Source: Pelodera strongyloides
Lineage: Eukaryota; Nematoda; Chromadorea; Rhabditida; Rhabditidae
Direction of reading: 5' to 3'
DNA length: 64,000 nt
Assembly: GCA_036852015.1 (NCBI GenBank)
Contig: JAANDG010000034.1
Location: 434,001-498,000, forward strand
Shown here: positions 59,508 to 64,000 of the stretch, one piece after another
Numbering within the stretch: position 1 is the stretch's first letter
Layout of the letters: the number at the start of each line of letters is the position of its first letter
Position numbers and translations under genes: made by a program
The notes under the pieces: model-generated
Told to the model about the DNA's origin: nothing
The model's input: the letters and a program-made list of their open reading frames with translations, nothing else
Databases searched by the model: none

Positions 59508-60047
59508 AAGGGAAAAATGGCAGAAGCTTGACAAAGAACAGGGTGTATATGCTGACTTCAGCAGGTTTGCTAGGAGTAAGTAAAGAGAAGTATTAGAATG
59601 AGAACAATACGCCATAGCACAAAAACCATCGTATCGACAGAATATAACTAGAATATACGACCAGACTACAGACTACAGACTACAGAACAATTTTAAATCT
59701 GTTTCAGAAACGGCACGTGAAGTGTTTGTTGCACGGAGGAATAGAATAAGATTGATGTGAAGCCGCGGAAGCAGAGACAGTGACAAGCAGACGGAAGTCA
59801 CTGATCGAGAGAGAACTTGGAATTGAGAGACTTATAGAAAAATGATTCACGAGAGATGTAGAGATGTAAAGCTAGAGAGGGAAAAAAGAAATTGAAAAAT
59901 AGGAGGTTGTGCCCAGGGGCGCCTGAGCTGGGGCCACGTTTTTGGCACAAATGCCAAGAAACGGAAATGTCTGAATGATACAGTGGGGCAGCGAGAGGGA
60001 AGTGGCCGGCAGAAAGTTCCGGGAAAGATTGTGAGACAGACAGGATA

Positions 60048-60128
60048 GAGAGAGAGGGAGAGAGAGAGGAGAGAGAGATAGAGAGAGAGAGAGAGAAAGT
60101 TGAGTGAGAGAGAGAGTCGAGTGAGAGA
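60048..60128 (+). repeat. (GA)n tract
   Basis: About 80 bp of GAGA interrupted by GTTGAGTGAG and GTCGAGTGAG. Confidence 0.92.
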
Positions 60129-60344
60129 ATTAGGGGAAGTTGAACATTGTTAAATTGGGTGATTGTCCAACAAAAAAAGGATAATGGTCTCAATCCCCGA
60201 TATATTCTTATGATTGTCATACTCCACTGAACACACAAGTGGAATATACAATATCTGCAGATACTCCCAGTCCGCTTTGCTCGAGGTCTTCAGGTTCGGA
60301 AAAAGTGGGAGGGGGTGGGCTTCCCACCTTGTGGAATTCCATGT

Positions 60345-60400
60345 AGAGAGCGTGGCTGGATTCGAACTCGGGTCGTCTGACTGCGCCCTACTACCCGAAA
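60345..60400 (-). other. tRNA B-box-bearing fragment
   Basis: On the minus strand GAGTTCGAATCC follows TAGGGCGCAGTCAGACG. The same B box is in the SINE-like segment at 45.97 kb, so it may be a 5'-truncated relative. Confidence 0.35.
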
Positions 60401-61148
60401 TCTAGACTAGGTTACTTCTCAATTTGCGCATCCTGCACGTCTACTACGTTTTTGGCTAGTCCAAAATGGATCGATTGTAATGAATACTTGTTGACAAGTT
60501 GGCATCGTCACATAGGTCAAACAACATTTCTATGTGAAATGCTGGTTTCTCTCACACTAGTGATCCTTTATACAGAACCAATTAACAAGCAAAGATTTAA
60601 TTATTCGGAAACGCCTGACGTTTAGAAACGAACAATTTCCAAGCACTCGTCTAGTATGTTTTGTGTGCTGTCCCATCACTATACGATTTTTTGTTCATTT
60701 CCGTATTTTTAGCCAAATCATGGGGATTGGATTAATAATATAAATGCAATTATTATTTATTGTTCAATCACCCTTTTCTGCGAGTCGCGTCACCTTTAAA
60801 AACTATAATTATCGGCGGTCATATTAGAGGGTATTCATTACATTTTTCCCGATTTCATATAGACTTGAATGCTCAAAATTGTTCTATTTTGTAGAGGGGG
60901 GGGGGGGGAATTAAATGAGTTATTGGTTTGACCAATTTCTTTTTGAGCAGTTAAGTTCTAAAGGCCATAACTAACTTTAATTACCATTAGAATCACCATT
61001 ATAATTATTTTTGATTTTATTTTGACAATAATTGCGCGTTCATTTTTCAGCTTCGCACTAATAATAACGGTTTATTGGTTAACAATCAATACAAATAAGA
61101 ACGTCAACCAAAGGGAACCCTAAGACTCCGCGCTTCACAACGCGAAAG

Positions 61149-61298
61149 TACTTACTAGGGACCAACTTACTAGGGACCAATACTTACTAGGGACCAATAC
61201 TTACTAGGGACCAATACTTACTAGGGACCAATACTTACTAGGGACCAATACTTACTAGGGACCAATACTTACTAGGGACCAATACTTACTAGGGACCA
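61149..61298 (+). repeat. 17-bp tandem array, nine units
   Basis: The unit TTACTAGGGACCAATAC is repeated with almost no divergence; the first unit lacks three bases. It is a young minisatellite. Confidence 0.95.
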
Positions 61299-63337
61299 CT
61301 GTTATGTTATGTTACTGTACTCATAAGTAAAACAGTAAACTGTCCCGGCAGTCAGTCATGACAGAAGCATTAAAAAATCATCAGACGTTTCCCCAAAAAG
61401 TGGATTGTTTTGACAAATCATTCGAACTAATATGGAAATCAGTCGGGAAAAAATATTATGAAAAGAGCTATAAATATTGTTTCAACTAAAATACGTCAGT
61501 CCCTGAGCGGATTTTCCTGCTATTTAATAAATACATTTATACGATGGGCATCATACTCATACACTTTGTGAATAGTATAATCGTTATATAACACACTCTA
61601 TTTCAATTAATTTTCCGGGCTTCTATGCTTACTTGATGCATACTCATTGAATATCCACGTAGAAAATCTTTAATAATCAATCGATAAATTATGACAAATA
61701 AGGAACAAAAATGGACAAGATTTTATTGCCAAGTTTTCCTACAACGGCTCGTGGTGATTGGAGCTCGCCTACAGTAAGAAAGCAAAATGTTTGGGAACAC
61801 AAAAAAGGTTACACCGAAAACTGGCGCGTATCATATCACACGTCTTCTTTTCAATTTCAGCGTGTTTTATTTATTTACGATTTAACCAAGAAGAGGAAAA
61901 GTTTGAAAAAAATTGCCCTATATAATCGATAGATGCGTAGTGAATCATGCCAAAAAAACCATGAAATGCAAATGCTGAAAAAGTGTAAAAACAATAAAAA
62001 CAAAAATTGAGAAATATTGAAACAGACTATTATTCGTCGTATGAAAGTAAACGATCGATCACAAAGATAGAGGAAAACAATGATAAACATGATAATGAAT
62101 AATAGGTGAGCCGATGATAAAAAATTATGAAAGTTATGAGAGATATAAAGTTCAAAGTTTAAGATTATGAGAAGGAAATCCCACCGGAAATTCCAATTAC
62201 TTGTAAAAATATCTTCCGAATAAGTCTTTGCTATGGTTACAGTTTACCTCTTGGAAAATAAAAACCCAACCCAAGCAGTAAGTATAAACGAGAATTTTTT
62301 TTTCAGATTTTTGACTCTTCTGCGTGTTTACCACCCCATAAAACGAACAGTGCAACATTGTGTAAAGAACCAAAAATTAGAAAACGCAGGGTAGTGCGGG
62401 ACATATTGATTGCCGTACATGCGCAGCGCACAAATGAGCAAATTTATTTTTAAACACGCAGTGCAATAGTCATAGTACGTGGAAAAGAAAATGGCTAGCA
62501 AATCTGGTTTATTTTCAAGTCCCCTTCCGACATGTACTTTTACGTACAATCAACAATCATTTACAAAATTTACAGCGCGCATCTGAGTGAGACAGAAAAA
62601 TAAGCTGGTTAGGAAAATAAGTTGGTGATATATATGAATAAGTTATATATAAGAAAAAGAAAGTGCATTGCAATACTACATACTTTGTAAATAAATAAAA
62701 GCTTGCCAGTCTGACCACCAGTCAAACTGATAATGTCCGGCATCTACGTTAGCGTGAGCAAAATCAAAATCAAAAAATCATAAAATGAACGGAGGAAATT
62801 CCTCTAATCTAATGAGTTTCTAGGTGCATTATGAAAATACCAGTCGGATCATGCCGCCTGAGGCGACTTACATGGAAATATGATTGGTTTAGCATGGGCA
62901 TACTTATATACAAAGCTTCAAACGTATCATAAGAAATTCACATAATGGGAAACAATTGCATACGCATACTTCGATATTGAGCCGCGAAACTCTTTTTATA
63001 CCCGAGCACGAAATTTGCATTTCCGTAACGCACATCAGTATGCAAATTACGCTACAGTTACTCTTTTATATAATAAGATTGATTCAAAGAGGAATACGTG
63101 TGGTCAAATGTGTCAATGATTGGATCTGGTAATCTGGTCGTTTTCAAACAAAATATGCATAAGCTTCAACTGTACGTTGCATATATTTTGCTCATGAATT
63201 TATGGGTACGTAATAAATTATTATTGTAAAGCAGGTCATGGGGACGATGCAGAAGAGGTTCTTAAATTGAAAAAAGAATGCACTTCTACGAGCTGCCTAC
63301 TACTACGGCACGAAGGAAACCGTTAAAACTTTAAGGC

Positions 63338-63504
63338 AAAATACCGGCCGCTTTTTGAAACGCATTGAGGCCAACTGAATTCTTACGTATTTATGCTAAT
63401 TTGCTCTAATTTAGCTCGATTTTTTATTATAATTTATGTTCACTTTCATACGCTGTATAAGTATTCTGATGTACTCGATGCGTTTCAAAAACCGGTAGGT
63501 ATTT
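63338..63504. repeat. Inverted repeat of about 165 bp
   Basis: CCGCTTTTTGAAACGCATT on the left mirrors GATGCGTTTCAAAAACCGG on the right. A related string (CCGATATTTCGCTTTCAAG) occurs near 48028. Confidence 0.65.
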
Positions 63505-64000
63505 CGCTTGAAACTTAAAAAATAAATAAAAAAACGCGACACGATGACAAAAATATCAACCGCAATCAAAATCGAAAGGCACATTATGGAAAAAAAGTAC
63601 AAAAACAATGTTCACCTTCTTAGACAACTACATACAGCCACAGCTCAGACAAGATCTATTCCTAATCACCATGTCTCACAGAGGGAAAAACTAAAGTGTC
63701 ATAGAACAGCGGAATTTACATCCAGAAAGGAGGGCGAGAGACTCTGCGCTAAAGAGAGGGCGCAGACTGGCCTCATTTGCATGTTGGAATAGAGTGGAGT
63801 TTGAGCAGGAGCACGTTCCGGGGGTGGAAAGGAGAGCGGACTTGCTCTTTCAAGAGACATCCCTTTTGACATCAAAGATTAGATGAGAGAGTGTGGAAAT
63901 TGAGGAGAGCATAGAGAACTTGATTGTTAAAAATTGGATCGCGCAGTGCGAGAGCCGACCACCATTGGGGTACGGAACTTAATGAAACATGTAATGAAGG

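Larger units (their letters stand above)
45996..64000. other. 18-kb repeat-rich stretch with no supported gene
   Basis: I looked for upstream ETS-gene exons (minus strand, donor phase 2 or 0) and plus-strand genes and found none I can defend. The open frames here are short, low-complexity or purine-tract translations. The stretch contains TTAA palindromes, purine tracts, tRNA fragments and the 61.15-kb tandem array, listed separately. It may be a long first intron or the promoter region of the ETS gene. Confidence 0.45.

Noticed and set aside
60884..60912. Second poly-G run as a regulatory site
   Set aside because: A short homopolymer with no other signal around it; most likely a simple repeat.
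1..64000. CRISPR arrays, bacterial operons, Shine-Dalgarno sites
   Set aside because: Introns and poly(A) signals show a nematode genome; tandem arrays here have no spacer pattern.

Overview
This window is eukaryotic and looks like a free-living or rhabditid-type nematode. The evidence is many short exons, T-rich 3' splice sites of TTTTCAG/TTTTAG type, probable trans-splice acceptors just upstream of start codons, traces of the nematode telomere repeat TTAGGC, and a very dense load of palindromic TTAA and other foldback elements. A+T-rich introns and spacers make up most of the sequence. All gene models below were built by hand from splice sites and reading phase; no transcript or database search was available.

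Layout. 1-1.2 kb: nested inverted-repeat elements that carry tRNA-like sequences. 1.9-2.6 kb: a foldback element. 4.1-5.2 kb: a weak four-exon minus-strand gene. 5.5-7.2 kb: repeats. 7.4-13.9 kb (+): a 14-exon coiled-coil protein with an N-terminal LC3-interacting-type motif, a candidate ALLO-1 allophagy receptor. 15.8-19.4 kb (+): a complete threonine aldolase. From memory, C. elegans also has allo-1 (R102.5) beside a threonine aldolase (R102.4), so the pair supports the naming. 19.96-24.4 kb (+): a 14-exon protein with four C2H2 fingers. These three genes are head-to-tail and could be co-transcribed, but the spacers (1.9 kb and 0.6 kb) are long for a nematode operon.

26.4 kb to at least 45.9 kb (-): twelve exons of a transcription factor with a Pointed (PNT) domain, glutamine-rich segments and a C-terminal ETS domain of ESE/ELF3-like type. 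Its introns reach 6 kb and its 5' end was not found. An identical-ended Penelope-like retroelement (41.4-45.4 kb) sits in its first visible intron, with a GIY-YIG endonuclease upstream of a truncated reverse transcriptase and a hammerhead ribozyme core near its 3' end. 46-64 kb: no convincing exon; purine tracts, TTAA palindromes, tRNA-like fragments and a 17-bp tandem array.

Most notable: (1) the permuted-domain Penelope-like element with a hammerhead core and two decayed hammerhead relatives elsewhere in the window; (2) three inverted-repeat elements each carrying a tRNA-like sequence near the middle, two of them of the long-variable-arm class; (3) a foldback element whose end forms the splice acceptor just before the zinc-finger gene's start codon; (4) a splice junction in the aldolase that works in frame only with a GC donor.
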